A stretch of DNA of 64,000 nt from Glandiceps talaboti (taxonomy: Eukaryota; Hemichordata; Enteropneusta; Spengelidae): the NCBI RefSeq assembly GCF_964340395.1, contig NC_135564.1, positions 20,483,402-20,547,401 on the forward strand. The letters run 5' to 3'. The stretch's first letter is position 1; every line of letters begins with the position of its first letter. Made by a program: the position numbers and the translations under genes. Shown here piece after piece: positions 63,993-64,000 of the stretch. Under the pieces are notes generated by a model. It was not told where the DNA came from, did not search any database, and saw only the letters and a list, made by a program, of their open reading frames with translations.

Positions 63993-64000
63993 GTGAGAAT

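Overview
The window is animal (metazoan) nuclear DNA, AT-rich, with small phase-conserved exons, GT-AG introns of 0.3-6 kb and very heavy tandem and dispersed repeat content. There are no bacterial operons, no rRNA or tRNA genes and no CRISPR. The gene content (peroxisomal ether-lipid synthase, a DCC/protogenin-type Ig-FN3 protein, a TSP1-WAP secreted protein) and the repeat load suggest a non-vertebrate bilaterian, such as an invertebrate deuterostome or a spiralian. The species cannot be fixed from the sequence alone. All three recognised genes are on the + strand.

Region 1 (1-16.6 kb): the 3' half of an alkylglycerone-phosphate synthase (AGPS) gene. Eleven exons (250 to 16524) join in frame to a 310-residue C-terminal part. 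The gene enters from the left edge. Its first complete intron contains about 6 kb of a 32/34-bp minisatellite. Another intron carries a 1.95-kb terminal-inverted-repeat element. Several splice junctions are themselves duplicated in tandem arrays.

Region 2 (16.6-26.6 kb): about 10 kb with no recognised gene. It holds 34-bp and 37-bp minisatellites rich in ATTGG/CCAAT, a diverged 150-bp repeat family, a decayed non-LTR reverse-transcriptase remnant (minus strand), two direct copies of a ~230-bp block, and between them a Penelope-like fragment with a hammerhead-like core.

Region 3 (26.6-51.5 kb): a complete 16-exon gene for a DCC/neogenin/protogenin-family protein. It encodes a signal peptide, 4 Ig domains and 5 FN3 domains. 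The joined exons give exactly 933 codons plus a stop, with no transmembrane segment, so this transcript model is secreted. The introns carry minisatellites (33-bp, 42-bp, ~30-bp), (TCTG)n/(TC)n arrays and several MITE-like families that recur elsewhere in the window.

Region 4 (51.5-59.2 kb): about 7.7 kb with no recognised gene, containing MITE copies, microsatellites, a tandem hairpin array and a foldback element.

Region 5 (59.2-64.0 kb): the 5' part of a gene for a secreted protein with a signal peptide, an Arg7 run, a TSP1 domain, a short Cys-rich EGF-like segment and then WAP (four-disulfide core) domains, one per exon. Three WAP exons are intact. At least four more WAP-like exons are decayed, which points to local exon duplication and loss. 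The gene runs off the right edge.

The three genes have no evident shared pathway. All exon boundaries were inferred by eye from splice consensus, reading phase and domain homology, without transcript data.
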